From Galaxea fascicularis (Eukaryota > Cnidaria > Anthozoa > Scleractinia > Euphylliidae): 64,000 bases of DNA. The notes under the pieces were generated by a model. The model was not told the origin of the DNA. It saw nothing but the letters and a program-made list of their open reading frames with translations, and did not search any database. The DNA is taken from assembly GCA_948470475.1 (NCBI GenBank), contig OX419337.1, positions 40,213,255 to 40,277,254 of the forward strand, written 5' to 3'. This document shows, one piece after another, positions 25,281-37,249 of the stretch (its first letter is position 1; every line of letters begins with the position of its first letter). Position numbers and translations under genes: made by a program.

Positions 25281-27067
25281 TATGGCGTTCAATGTCCGCC
25301 AAAATTCAACTTTTGAATTTTGCTTGTATTTTTGGCATTCGATGTTGTAGTTTTACAATTTGTACCTACATCTGCAATTGAACATTCAAGTTTCCAATTT
25401 CTCTGCTCAACTTGTCGATTTGACATTGTTTGTTTCACGATTCAACTTTGTAGTTTGAAGTATTCAACATTCAAGTTTACGCAATTCAACATTCAACTTT
25501 CGAAGATGCATGTTTTTGATATCCAACCGCACGCCAGTCAATGACAGTCAGTGTGGGCTCAGCAAACTATCAAAATTCTCCCTTAGTAGGGGCTGGCAGA
25601 GGCAAGTCACACTACCCTAGACAGTAGCTTTTACCACGGAAAATGGCGCCGCATTTCATTCTTGTTGTACCTAACACCCGATCCTACGTAAGAAATTTAT
25701 TTTACTGTTCAGATTTACTACAGTCATATATCTAAATGTCCTATGCAGTCAAGTACAATATATGTCAATGGAAATATAAGAAAAGTTTAATGGTTCATAC
25801 ACCTGGCTATACGTATAGCGATGTAAATTTTTAAAATACGCTGTGGCTATATGGCCGGTAACCGGCCAAGGTGTTAAAAACACTAAATGGCCGGCAGTCC
25901 GAGATTTTTCTAAAAATTGTCGAATTAAAGAATCCTGGCTAATCCAGACCATCGTATGTCAATTAGGAAAAGTCAAGCGATCCTGAAATGATTTTTAAAT
26001 CTCAAGTCCAGCGCTTGCTTTATGCTGGCCTTATAGGACGAACCGTATTTTCGTGACACTTCGACTGCCGGCCAAGATGTTAATAACACTAAATGACCGG
26101 CAGTCCGATAAAAATTACAAGATCGAAGAATTTCAGTCAATTTAAACTGTCAAAGATCAGTCATCTATGCAACCGGTTTTGTAGGATTTATCCATCATTT
26201 CTACAATTTTTATCGGACTGCCTGTCATTTAGTGTTTTTAACATCTTGGCCGGCAGTCGACCTGAAAAAAATTCCAAGTGTCACGAAATACGGTTCGTCC
26301 GATAAGCCCAGCATATTAAGCAAGCGCTGGACTTGAGATTTAAAAATCATTTCAGGATCGCTTGACTTTTCCTAATCGTCATACGATGGTTTGGATTAGC
26401 CAGGATTCTTTAATTCGACAATTTTTAGAAAAATCTCGGACTGCCGGCCATTTAGTGTTTTTAACACCTTGGCCGGTTACCGGCCATATAGCCACAGCGT
26501 ATTTTAAAAATTTACATCGCTATACGTATAGCCAGGTGTATGAACCATTAAACTTTTCTTATATTTCCATTGACATATATTGTACTTGACTGCATAGGAC
26601 ATTTAGATATATGACTGTAGTAAATCTGAACAGTAAAATAAATTTTTACGTAGGATCGGGTGTTAGGTACAACAAGAATGAAATGCGGCGCCATTTTCCG
26701 TGGTAAAAGCTACTGTCTAGGGTAGTGTGACTTGCCTCTGCCAGCCCCTACTAAGGGAGAATTTTGATAGTTTGCTGAGCCCACACTGACTGTCATTGAC
26801 TGGCTTGCGGTTGGATATCAAAAACATGCATCTTCGAAAGTTGAATGTTGAATTGCGTAAACTGCGCGTAAACTTGAATGTTGAATACTTCAAACTACAA
26901 AGTTGAATCGTGAAACAAACAATGTCAAATCGACAAGTTGAGCAGAGAAATTGGAAACTTGAATGTTCAATTGCAGATGTAGGTACAAATTGTAAAACTA
27001 CAACATCGAATGCCAAAAATACAAGCAAAATTCAAAAGTTGAATTTTGGCGGACATTGAACGCCCTA
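25281..27067. mobile_element. Giant fold-back element 2 (TATGGCGTTC termini)
   Basis: Begins TATGGCGTTCAATGTCC and ends ...GGACATTGAACGCCCTA. Arms of about 830-860 bp (25281 to about 26115, and about 26209-27067) are near-identical inverted copies around a spacer of about 90 bp. The same 67-residue open frame appears in both arms (25749-25952 minus, 26383-26589 plus). Flanked by GCAACG at 25275-25280 and 27068-27073. Confidence 0.92.
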
Positions 27068-27119
27068 GCAACGCTCCCCGTCCCGTGAAATTTCATTGTT
27101 CACTTAGAAAATATTCAAG

Positions 27120-27560
27120 TTCTGACACACTATAGCATGTGAGATTTGCATCTCTAATCTCTCACAAGTTTGCATTTGTAATCTCTGTTACAAGTTTAGT
27201 TCTTAACGATTAAAAAAAAAACAAGGAATAGGATATCGGAGTGGAATTTGCATTTGCAATCTACGTTACAAGTTGTTTTTAAATACATTTAAAAAAACAA
27301 AGAAGACCATATTAGATGTGCATTTGTAATCTACGTTACAAGTTTTGTTCTTAAAAACATTTTAAAACAAGAGCATGTGGGATTTGCGTTCTAAGAACAT
27401 GTTAAAACACGAACATGTCACATTTGAATTCATGCTCACAGTTCTAACACCAACGTTGGTTTAATGCAAAAGACTCATATTTCACTTCTAATCTACCCTA
27501 CAAGTTTAATTCTTATAGACATTTTCAAAAACAAAGAAAAACATGTGAGTTTTGCATTGC
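27120..27560. repeat. Degenerate tandem repeat
   Basis: Repeated words TTTGCATTTGTAATCT, TACAAGTTT, ACATGTGwGATTTGC at irregular spacing of roughly 75-110 bp. Non-coding. Confidence 0.5.
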
Positions 27561-27964
27561 TTTTTTAAACAACGATTCAGTTTAAAAAAATCGACTGTAC
27601 TCTGGTTACTTCTTAATTTTCTCTGAGCACACAACTTTGCCAGTGTTTACTCGTTGGCACTCTACCGGCAGGTATTCCTAGTCTTATTGGGTAAGACAAA
27701 AAAAGTTGCTACCACTTTTTAAGGAAGCATATATTTTTCATTCACATTTACCTACTGTTTCCCTCCGAGATATTTGGTATTCAGCTTTCAACTGCAAAAG
27801 AAGTTCTGTATGGCGAGCATGGCAAATTTGACTTCACTCCTGTCATTCATTGGAAATTTTAAACTCAAAACAAAAACTTTTAAGAAACGAGTTATCGTAC
27901 AGTATTCCTTAAAACATGTTGTCAATAGGTTGATGCAGCCCCAGCATCGAAGCCTCAAAATCGG

Positions 27965-28119
27965 GCATTTCCGAATTACCTCAGGCCTCCTTTTCAAAGC
28001 GTGTCTTAGTTCTCAACGCAAATTCAACTCATTTTCATGTGAATGAAAATAGATGTGCATATGAAAGGTGAGCACCAAGACTCCGTTTGAAAAAGAGGCC
28101 TGAGGTAATTCAGAAATGG
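27965..28119. repeat. Inverted repeat, about 155 bp
   Basis: Left arm GCATTTCCGAATTACCTC, with AGGCCTC inward, is complementary to the right arm GAGGCCTGAGGTAATTC. Short hairpin repeat, probably a MITE. Confidence 0.55.
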
Positions 28120-29469
28120 CCTATTTTGATGTGGGGAAAGCAAGATACCATAAAACTGTAGAAAGTGCTGTCGTTCTTACAAGAACCATTTTTTATCCAT
28201 CATTAGATAAACTTACTCGTGCACTAAGGCACGGTTTTTCATCACTCGTGTATTTAGGACCAAGCCAACTTAACAAGCTCTGGATTAAAGTTGGGCTCGA
28301 GCTACAGCGGTGCACCCATGTTGCTCTTTGCGAGTAAACTTTCAACGATTGCGGGTATCTAATTTGGGAAATGGCAGCTTCACAGAAACATCTCCACTTC
28401 ATGAGACTTGATGCTCTTTGGTTTGCTGTATGAAAAGGCAGCAGGGGTCATGGTAGTCGGCGGGTGTACTGGGCTCGTCCCCCTCCTCCCGTGACGAGAA
28501 CCCTGGCTCCTTGAACTAAAGCACTTTCACTTTTCAATCCATGGCTATGGAAGCCTCCCAAAAAAAATCGCAAAATAATCAAATCGATTTTTGCCGAAAG
28601 AATTTAAACTAGTTAACCAAATCATGAAACAAGCGTCATGTAAAAAGTTGCAAATTGGCTTTTTGAAAATTGTGGTATTTACACTTAGTTGGATTGGACT
28701 CAAGAGACAGAGGAACGAACCCTCACTTCATTTTAGGTGGCCATGTCCACTTGTGGATCAACAGGGAATTTCTCAGCGTCTAGTTCACGCTTTCATGAAC
28801 TGGGAGATCAGTTGGAACTTGAAAGAATCTCAAAGTGGGAATATCTAAGAGGGACTAGAAGAACATAGAACAGCTCGGACCACAGTGGAAGCAACCTAAA
28901 GGTATGGCGGGTGGCTGGGTAGACTTTTTTCTTTTTTTTACTTTTACTGATGTAACAATTTATTACAATAAATATGTTTACAGCAACAGTTTGTTATTTG
29001 TCCACGAGATTTTTTAACCAAGCACGAAATATTTGCAGCAGTTACCAATAACTTGCAATCCTTCTAAGAGCAGTTTTCTTAGACATCCTGCTGTCAGATT
29101 TTGAATTATTCTGGGAGGATTAAAAGGCAAAATTGATTTTGAGACCAATTCAAATTAAAGAAACAAGTCACTCCCAAGGTACCTCACTCTAAACATTCCA
29201 CTGCATCAGCTTGTGAATTCAACTTCCAAGTTTGTTTATAATGGCAGTGATGTCATACAGCACACTAGACACATTTCAGTTTCTTCCATTTAAATTGCCT
29301 GAAAGACCATCTTTTTTTGCCTTGAAATCTAGTCAGGATTCATATTAAATTTCCACCTCAGTGATGTTCATGCAAACTGAACTCAAACTTCTTTTGACTG
29401 TTTGTAACTGTTGCAAAGAATTCACATGCCAAGTGACAATTCTTGAACACTTGCCACCTTTTACCTCGG

Positions 29470-31240
29470 GGTAAACCTTTTCCTATTTCAAAGAGGAGTA
29501 CAGAAATTATTCTTAAATGCTTCTAAAAACTCCGAAAACATTATTTCTATTCTCATTCGAGCTGGGTGCAAGATTTCAGCAAAGTTGAAATTTTGAGCAA
29601 AACCCAAAGGGGTTAACCCATGGTTTTGGGTCAAATTTTGAATTTGGCTGAAACTTTGCCTATTTCAAAGAGAAGTAAAGATATTGTTTAAATGCTTATA
29701 AAACCTTCAAAAACATTATTTCTATTCTTATTTAAGCTGTGTCCAAGATTTTAGCAAAGTTGAAATTTTGACCAAAACCTTCTAAAACCTCCGAACCCAT
29801 AATTTAAATTCTTATTTAAGCTGTGTCTAAGATTTTAGAAAGGTTGACACTTTTACCAAAACCCAAAGGGGTTAACCCATGGTTTTGGGTCAAACTTTGA
29901 ATTTGGCTGAAACTTTGCCTCTTTCAAAGAGGGGTACAGCACTTATCTTTAAATGATTCTAAAAACTCCGAAAACATTATTTCTATTCTTATTTCAGCTG
30001 TGTGCAAGATTTCAGCAATGTTGAAATTTTGACCAAAACCCAAAGGGGTTAACCCACGGTTTTTGGTCAAATTTTCAATTTGGCTCAAACTTTCCCTATT
30101 TCAAAGAGGAGTGCAGAAATTATGTTTAAATGCTTCTAAAACCTCCGACAACATTATTTCTACTCTTATTTGAGCTGTGTGCAAGATTTCAGCAAAGTTG
30201 AAATTTGGACCAAACCCAAAGGGGTTAACCCATGGTTTTGGGTCAAATTTTCAATTTGGCTGAACTTTGCCTATTTCAAATTATGTTTAAAAGCTTCTAA
30301 AACCCCCGAAAACATTATTTCTATTCTTGTTTAAGCTGTGTCCAAGATTTTAGGAAACTTGAAATTTTGACCAAAACCCAAAGGGGTTAACCCATGGTTT
30401 TGGCTCAAAATTTGAATTTGGCTGAAAGTTTGCCTATTTCAAAGAGGAGTAAAGATATTATGTTTAAATGCTTGTAAAAACCCTGAAAACATGATTTCTA
30501 TTCTTATTTGAGCTGTGTGCAAGATTTCAGCAAAGTTGAAATTTTCCCCAAAACCCAAAGGGGTTAACCCATGGTTTTGGGTCAAACTTTGAATTTGGCT
30601 GAAAGTTTGCCTATTTTAAAGAGGAGTAAAGATATTATGTTTAAATGCTTTTAAAAACCCCTAAAACATGATTTCTATTCTTATTTGAGCTGTGTGCAAG
30701 ATTTCAGCAAAGTTGAAATTTTGAGCAAAACCCAAAGGGGTTAACCCATGGTTTTGGGTCAAACTTTGAATTTGGCTCAAACTTTGCCTATTTCAAAGAG
30801 GGGTACAGCACTTATCTTTAAATGGTTCTAACAACTCCAAAAACATTATTTCTATCCTCATTTGAGCTGTGTGCAAGATTTCAGCAAAGTTGAAATTTTC
30901 ACCAAAACCCAAAGGGGTTAACCCATGGTTTTGGGTCAAATTTTGAATGTTCCTAAAACTTTGCCTAGTTAAAAAAGGAGTACAGAAATTATTTTTAAAT
31001 CCTTCTAAATCCTCCGAAAACATTATTTCTTTTCTTATTTGAGCTGTGTGCGAATTTTCAGCAAAGTTGAAATTTTGAATTTGGCTAAAACTTTGCCTAT
31101 TTCAAAGAGGGGTACAGCACTTATCTTTAAATGATTCTAAAAACTCCGAAAAGATTATTTCTATTCTTATTTAAGCTGTGTGCAAGATTTCAGCAAAGTT
31201 GAAATTTTGACCAAAACCCAAAGGGGTTAACCCATGGAAT
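29470..31240. repeat. 177-bp tandem satellite, about 10 units
   Basis: The marker GGGGTTAACCC recurs at 29609, 29868, 30045, 30221, 30383, 30560, 30737, 30914 and 31223. The commonest spacing is 176-177 bp; the irregular gaps reflect partial units. Each unit also has TTTCAAAGAGG and GCAAGATTTCAGC. Units are diverged by point changes. Confidence 0.9.
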
Positions 31241-31485
31241 TAAAGGGGCTATTTCGAGAAAACTGGTCAAAATTTCCGAGTGCTGGGTATCTATTTATTT
31301 GAAAACACTTCCCGGTTGCCGGGTATCTGGACACATCCTAATAGGAAAGGGAGAAAGGGTTTTACAGAGCAATTTTTTACGTTTAACACGTTTTGCTATG
31401 GCCAAGCAGCTGGAAAACGGTTACTTTATCTTACAACAGACTAAAAATATGGTTTTCACGATTTATGAAAGCTCTAAAGGGGCCT

Positions 31486-31518
<33 letters not shown>

Positions 31519-31924
31519 CCAACATGTTGGCTGCATGTTGGACAGTGCAACATGTTGAAAATTAGGGGGTGGCTGTTACGGTAGTCACTTAGTTTTTTCC
31601 TTATATGGTTAGGTTTTTATTTCTTTGGCCTACACAACCTTTGGACCCTTAGGGGCTCAAATTACTGGCCATGCCTTTTGGTTGACCTTTAGTCAGATCA
31701 AGTTTAGTTTTCTGTTAGCCTGCTCAGTTGCACGTTGATCGTTGTCCAAGAAAGAACCAGTTTCTCAAGCAAGTTACATCCTAATCTTAGCCTTACTGTG
31801 TGGGACAGATATGTGAGTTACTTTCTTTGTTTTATGCCTGCTCCCTATGGAATTAGTCCCCTGAGGAGTAATTGTCTTTAGTGTATGCCTTTATGTTTAT
31901 GTTGGAATTTGCATATCATATATA

Positions 31925-32183
31925 AATAATAATAATAATAATACTTTATTTACCCTCGGATTTTATAGTAGCTTGTGCAGCTAATATCTCCGAGCATTTT
32001 ATCAAATAAACTTAACATGATAAGAATCCCAACCGGCGGGAGGCAAACCGGTTGGCTATTTTACAAGGAGTTGAACCAGGTACTTACCCAGAACAACACC
32101 AGCTAGTGGCCAGAGCGGGATTTGAACCCGGGTCACACGCATTCAAATCCAGCGCCCTAACCACTCGGCCACCCTGCCTCCCC
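31925..32183 (-). mobile_element. tRNA-derived SINE
   Basis: On the minus strand the head reads GCAGGGTGGCCGAGTGG (A box TGGCCGAGTGG), then GGTTCAAATCC (canonical B box), a body, and an (ATT)n tail. The 3' part (CTTTATTTA..CTCGGATTT) is shared with the LINE relic at 36545, suggesting that LINE mobilised it. Confidence 0.85.
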
Positions 32184-32674
32184 TATCATGAAGTACTTCT
32201 AAGCCGTTTTATGATGTTTGGCCCAATAGTGGCTTCCTATAGTAATTAAGTTTAAGTAGAGTTTGCCAGTGTTCCAAGGTTATGTTTTGTTGTATTCAGT
32301 TTATGCCTTTGTGTGCGGAACACTTGGTTTTTATCATTATATTTGTTACAATGTTTGGGGTTCCGCCCCCAAGATGTAAGGGTCATGTTTTGATCCTTTA
32401 GTTGTTTGCTTTGTTTGTTGATTTAGTTGTTGATTTAGTGCTATTGTAACCCTTAATTTTCAGTTTACGAGAATCATCGATCATTGTTTTTGTTGCCGAG
32501 AAATAAACGGCTTTGACGGAACTTTCATTGCCTTCATTAAATATCTGCATCGTAATCTCCGTAAAGTACGCCCATAAATTCCGCGACACATCTTGATTCG
32601 GCCGCTTCTTGATAGTCGTCGAAGCTACAGTGGCCAAACGATACCAAACATCCATTCAACATCTTTGATCAATT

Positions 32675-32777
32675 ATGAGACGCAACATGGTGGAAAGGAA
32701 AGGGAGATTTAAGCGACGTTTATCAGTGTTATTCGTGCTCGACCAGCTTGAAGAAATCGAGGATAGAGCAAGTAAAC

Positions 32778-32830
<53 letters not shown>

Positions 32831-32920
32831 GATATTGTTCGAGAACTAGCTGCCAAAGACACGCCAGCTTATCACCAGATGATAAGAATGAAGTTCGAGG
32901 ACTTCACGGTGATCAATTAA
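32675..32920 (+). pseudogene. Harbinger transposase N-terminal fragment
   Basis: 81-residue open frame. Its second half, RQWIRRRQENGYFTDIVREL, then a segment ending FEDFTVIN, resembles the region before the catalytic domain in PIF/Harbinger (HARBI1-like) transposases. The DDE domain is missing, so it is non-functional. Confidence 0.45.
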
Positions 32921-33198
32921 GCGGTCAGTTTCCCTGTCGCCCCAACGTCTTGCTTTTTGTTTTGGTGTTTTTTTGCTAGAAGTTTGATCGATATTCTGCG
33001 CTGCTTCCTCGCTCGCTGACATTTTCAAACTACACTGACACGAGCAAACGGTGTCTATGGTAACGACTGAATTTGCAGTCCTAATGCGCGTGCGCGCATG
33101 TAACATGTTGTTCAATCTCGTCCCCAGAGGTCGCGTTCCCCTAGTCCCTTGCGGGCGTGAAACGAGAACCTCTGGGATAATCCATTTCAGGGCAACTT

Positions 33199-33293
33199 CA
33201 ATCTCGTCCCCAGAGGTCGCGTTCCCCTAGTCCCTTGCGGGCGTTTCACGCCCGCAAGGGACTAGGGGAACGCGACCTCTGGGGACGAGATTG
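33199..33293. repeat. Near-perfect 95-bp hairpin
   Basis: 46-bp arms starting CAATCTCGTCCCCAGAGG, with a 3-nt loop (TTC) at 33245-33247. A direct copy of the left arm lies just upstream at about 33114-33164, ending in a different inverted partner (GAACCTCTGGGAT). Confidence 0.85.
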
Positions 33294-33902
33294 CATGTTG
33301 TTGAGACCGGCCAAACCACAGGCAGCCCAAGCTCACCTTTAGAGAAAGCGAAGAATTATTATACATTTATTCATAAAAGCTGTGCGAGTTGGAACGTGAC
33401 CTTTCATCTTACGCGGTGTTAGGTTACAGGAGAACCGTTGAGAATTTGAGCGCGTTATAAGACTTTGTATGGGGAAAAAAATATCGTTGATTTACAGCGC
33501 TAAATGCTTTGAAATATCCACGTTTTTTAAGTAAGATGATTAAAACAAACGTACCCCATGTGTGTCCGTTGTGTTTTTTCGTTATTTTCGCTGTTTTGGG
33601 CGTTTTATGCCATCACTGTTCTTCCCTTCATAAGACGGAGTCAAACATGAGAACAAAAGAAATGTTGGATGATGTTGGATCAAATGTTTGATACTGCATC
33701 AAACATGTTCAAACAGCGGCCAGTTGGTCGGTCAAAAATAATACCCAAAACTGCGAAAAAAACATCCTGTCACATCACCAGAACATGTGAAAAACTAAAA
33801 AATAACCTTTGCAGTTACATTCTCGTCTCTGGTGAAAGTTCTAGCGAAAAAAATGGATAAAAATGGAATTTTACCACAACACAAAGGCGCCACATCTGAA
33901 CG

Positions 33903-34548
33903 GTGTCCAGGAACACCGGAACACCGGAACACCCCGGAGCAGCCCGGAACAGCCGAAAAATCCCGAAACACCGAATTTGATGGTGTTGTTTTGTTTACAG
34001 ACCACGGTAAAAAATTAAAATGTCAATGTATTTTGTTTACCCATGTAACACGAAAGAGCTTAGAAGCATGCTCTAAAAATATAAAAAAAAGGTGAAAAAA
34101 GACAGAAAGAAAGAACGAAGAAATAAAAAATAAAAGGAAGAAATAAGTTAATAAATTACCTATCACAGACCGCGTGATATTCTCAGGGAAAAAAAATTCA
34201 TATTCACGCGACTCTGAATTGAAAGTTTCTCAAGACTATGATCACATAGGGGCAGCTGGAATGGTGGAATGGCGGAATGGCACTCGTCTCCCACCAATGT
34301 GACCCAGGTTCGCTCCCCTGACCCGCCGTCATATCGAAGTAGAGTTTGTTTGTTTTTCTCCCTCCACAAAAACCAACACTTCTAAATTCTAATTCGATCT
34401 CAAGCGAACTCTAGGCTCTTTCGTTATGCGTGGGTAAACAAATTACATTGATATTTAATTTTTGACAGGGTCCGTAATGGGAAAACAAAACAACACCGTC
34501 AAATTCGGTGTTTCGGGCTGTTTCGAAGTGTTCCGGTGTTCCTGGTTT
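33903..34548. mobile_element. Fold-back element with CCGGAACACC arms
   Basis: The left arm (about 33903-34065) contains CAGGAACACCGGAACACC and GGTGTTGTTTTGTTTACAG. The right arm (about 34420-34548) is its inverted copy. Between them lies a SINE-like segment (34250-34420) with the same TCTCCCACCAATGTG core as copies at 41672 and 51026. Confidence 0.65.
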
Positions 34549-34647
34549 AAGTACATGCCAACAACGTGAGCGTGTAGGTTTTGGGACTACAAAGCATAAC
34601 ACGTGACAAACACGTGACCAAAACCGAGAAGGGAGGAGAGTTTGAAT

Positions 34648-35318
34648 ATTAGCCCCAGACACAAATATCAGGATATCTTTTGAGATATTAAGAAGATTTT
34701 TAGATATTTAGAAAATCTCATCATATTTAAAAAGGAATTGGGATATTTAGAATTTTTATAGGAAAATTGATTAAAATCTTTTTTTTCCTAGCAAAATTGA
34801 GAAAGAAAGCTATTTCAATGCTAACCAGGGCAGCAATTGACAGAAATTCAAAAAAATAAAAAAATTCCCAATATGGGCCTGCAGTTATCAGATGAAGTAG
34901 CATGCTCCATTTATAATCTATGCCATGCGTGTCTGATGTTAGCGTTTGCTTGTTCAACAAAATGGCGGATACTGAAATGCAGTTCCAGATGGCGTACTAC
35001 TCTCTGAACCTGAACCTGAACAGTCACGCACAGACCCAGTAGTGTCCATTTTAGACCGCTTAAGACCTCCAGCACCTAACGATCTTTCAAGGAAAACAAA
35101 GATAGCGAGTAAAGCTACAGGTAACCGACGAAATAATGGAAAGTCGGTTGCCATTTCAGATGACAGGCTACTTTTTGAGGTTATCACTGTAATATTTATG
35201 AGAATAAAGCCAGACATTTTCGAGATATTTAGAACTTTTTCGAGACATTAAGAAAAAAAATTGGGAATTTCCGGAAAGATATTTAGGCTATTTTGCGTGA
35301 TGTTTGTGTCTAGGCCTA
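34648..35318. mobile_element. hAT-like non-autonomous element
   Basis: Ends TAGCCCCAGACACAAATATC (left) and, inverted, TAGGCCTAGACACAAACATC (right). Both flanks read GTTTGAAT, an 8-bp duplication as in hAT insertions. Ends are rich in GATATTTAG words. No transposase. Confidence 0.7.
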
Positions 35319-35945
35319 GTTTGAATCAAATTCCGAACCTGAAATAACCGAGGAAATAACCTAGAAAGTAGTAACAGGTACCGCACCCCCCCCCCCCTCC
35401 CTCGAGTCGGAGTCGTAATCAGAAGCGTAGGGCGATGAGATCTAGTGAAAATGAAACCGTCGTCTATGATTCAGTGATTCATAACTGTACATCCTTACTT
35501 TGCGATCCTGTTTTGTCTCAGACACTTCGATTGTGCTTTGCAGCCTTAATGAACTAGTGCAATACGTGTTTCTCTTAAGTACTTTTGCTTTTTCGGTAAT
35601 ACGTTTCTTTTTCCTTTGAACAGAGGTTACCAGATTTCACTTATTTTTCTTTCTCCTGGCCCGCCTCGACTAGCTTTCGCTACCTGCAGTCCCAGGTCAG
35701 TTATTACTGTATCCTGTGTAAAAATAATTTTAAGTTGTCTTGTCTTGTCTTGGTATCAAGCTGCAATCAGAGAGCATGAGAACAAACACTGTGATTGGTT
35801 GGTTCTTCCGCTTCTGCTTCCGACTCCGGTAACATAGTTTCCACTGGATCATAAGCGATGGAGGGCTTAACTGCAGAATACGCGGCCACTCCGACCCCAC
35901 TTACGACTCCGATCTTCGATTTTCACTAGGTTGTAAGGGCCCTTA

Positions 35946-36520
35946 TGCACTAGTCATTTGGTCCCCCCCCCGCACCCCCGGGACATAGCGGGGGAAATCG
36001 GAAATGTCCTATGGTCATTTAAATTTAATTTCCCCACCCTGTCAGGCAAATACCCACCCTCAAGCGATACCCTTCTTTCAGCATTTCAAGGACAACAGAC
36101 AGATTTTTCAACACAACAAATGGCCAGCGCGGGGTACAACGAAATGGGAAATATTAGGTCTTTGTTAATAGCATTCAAAAGAGATATTTTTATTTAAAAT
36201 ATAAAATACACCAACCAATAATCTTGTCCACAATGCGGCCAATCTTCCGAGCACAAAGCCGACGGAAAAGTTCGTCATACTGTACGCGAAGGTTCACGTC
36301 GACAAAGCACAAAGTTCGCGTGGAGCACATGTGCGTGACGTCATGAAATAGCGGTAATTCCCCCACTACTACCCCCCGGGAGAACACAAGATCAGGTAAA
36401 TTTAAGGTAAATTCCCTGAGGTCAGGACATTAAATGAACACAAAGTTACGGTATTTCCCCCACTATGCCCGGTAAAATCCCCGCAGGTAGCGGGGATAGG
36501 GGAACCAAATGACTAGTGCA
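35946..36520. mobile_element. Harbinger-type MITE
   Basis: Inverted ends TGCACTAGTCATTTGGT and its complement, flanked by TTA at 35943-35945 and 36521-36523. A 3-bp TTA duplication is typical of PIF/Harbinger. It sits inside an older repeat with ACGACTCCGA words on both sides. Confidence 0.82.
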
Positions 36521-36544
36521 TTACGACTCCGACTTTGACTCCGT

Positions 36545-37085
36545 CATACATACATACATATAACTTTATTTAAACTCGGATTTAGAATAGCTCGAGAGAG
36601 CTAGTATCTCCGAGTATCATAATATTAAAGAAATGCAACAAAATTAATAAAAATATAAAAAACATCTACACAGTAATATTATGAACAACGCGCTTAAAAG
36701 CAATGAGAGATTCAGAAGTTCTTATGTTATCAGGCAGCATATTGCATACTTAAGGAGCAGCATATCTGAACGATTGTAGTCCATTGGAGGGTGTACTAAC
36801 TCGTGGTTGATTTAATTTTTAGTACCTCTGAGGTTCTACGCCGTTGTTCGTCCCTCCAGTAGTGATCTGAGATATGGTGGAGCAATTCCATAAAGAATAT
36901 TGTAGGTAGTGACCAGCATGTTCTGAACACGAGGAGATTCAAGATTCACAGACCTTAGTATTCTAAGTAAAGTTTAGTTTCATAGTCAAGATTACTGTTC
37001 AGAACCGTCTGCCTATTTAAGCTTGTTCCCAGGCCACTACTCGTTTTTAAATGCTTGTAAACAAAGGAAAGTGAAAAAGTTGCGT
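36545..37085 (-). pseudogene. LINE 3'-end relic
   Basis: Broken minus-strand frames read NMLVTTYNILYGIAPPYLRS, then INHELVHPP and NMLPDNIRTSESLIAFK, the C-terminal part of a jockey/CR1-like reverse transcriptase ORF. It ends in a short 3' region and a (TATG)n microsatellite tail at 36545-36560. Several stops. Confidence 0.75.
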
Positions 37086-37249
37086 TGTTTTGTACAATAA
37101 GTACTTCGAGCAAAACAATCAGAAATTTGATCGAAGTAATTGTCATTTAGCTCCCAGAAGGCGAGATACTGCCTTAGTCAAACTATCGCTGAAACTGAAA
37201 TTTGTTTGTAACATTCTCTTCAAATCAAATATCTCGAAGGGGCACAAAG

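Larger units (their letters stand above)
31490..33310. mobile_element. Possible PIF/Harbinger-type element, disrupted
   Basis: Bounded by CCGGCCAAAC words and CAACATGTTG-rich ends (31490-31560 and about 33093-33310). It contains two diverging open frames (minus 32655-32398, plus 32675-32920), the plus one Harbinger-like. The termini do not make clean inverted repeats, and the right end is broken by another repeat, so the limits are uncertain. Confidence 0.4.

Noticed and set aside
25749..26589. Two identical 67-residue open frames on opposite strands
   Set aside because: They are mirror copies made by the arms of the giant fold-back element, not two genes.
29470..31240. Regular repeats that could suggest a CRISPR array
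   Set aside because: Units are 177 bp, diverged along their whole length, with no conserved short repeat plus unique spacers; the genome is animal.
32105..32183. Minus-strand tRNA-Ser/Leu-like sequence
   Set aside because: Continues into a SINE body with an (ATT)n tail; treated as a SINE head.
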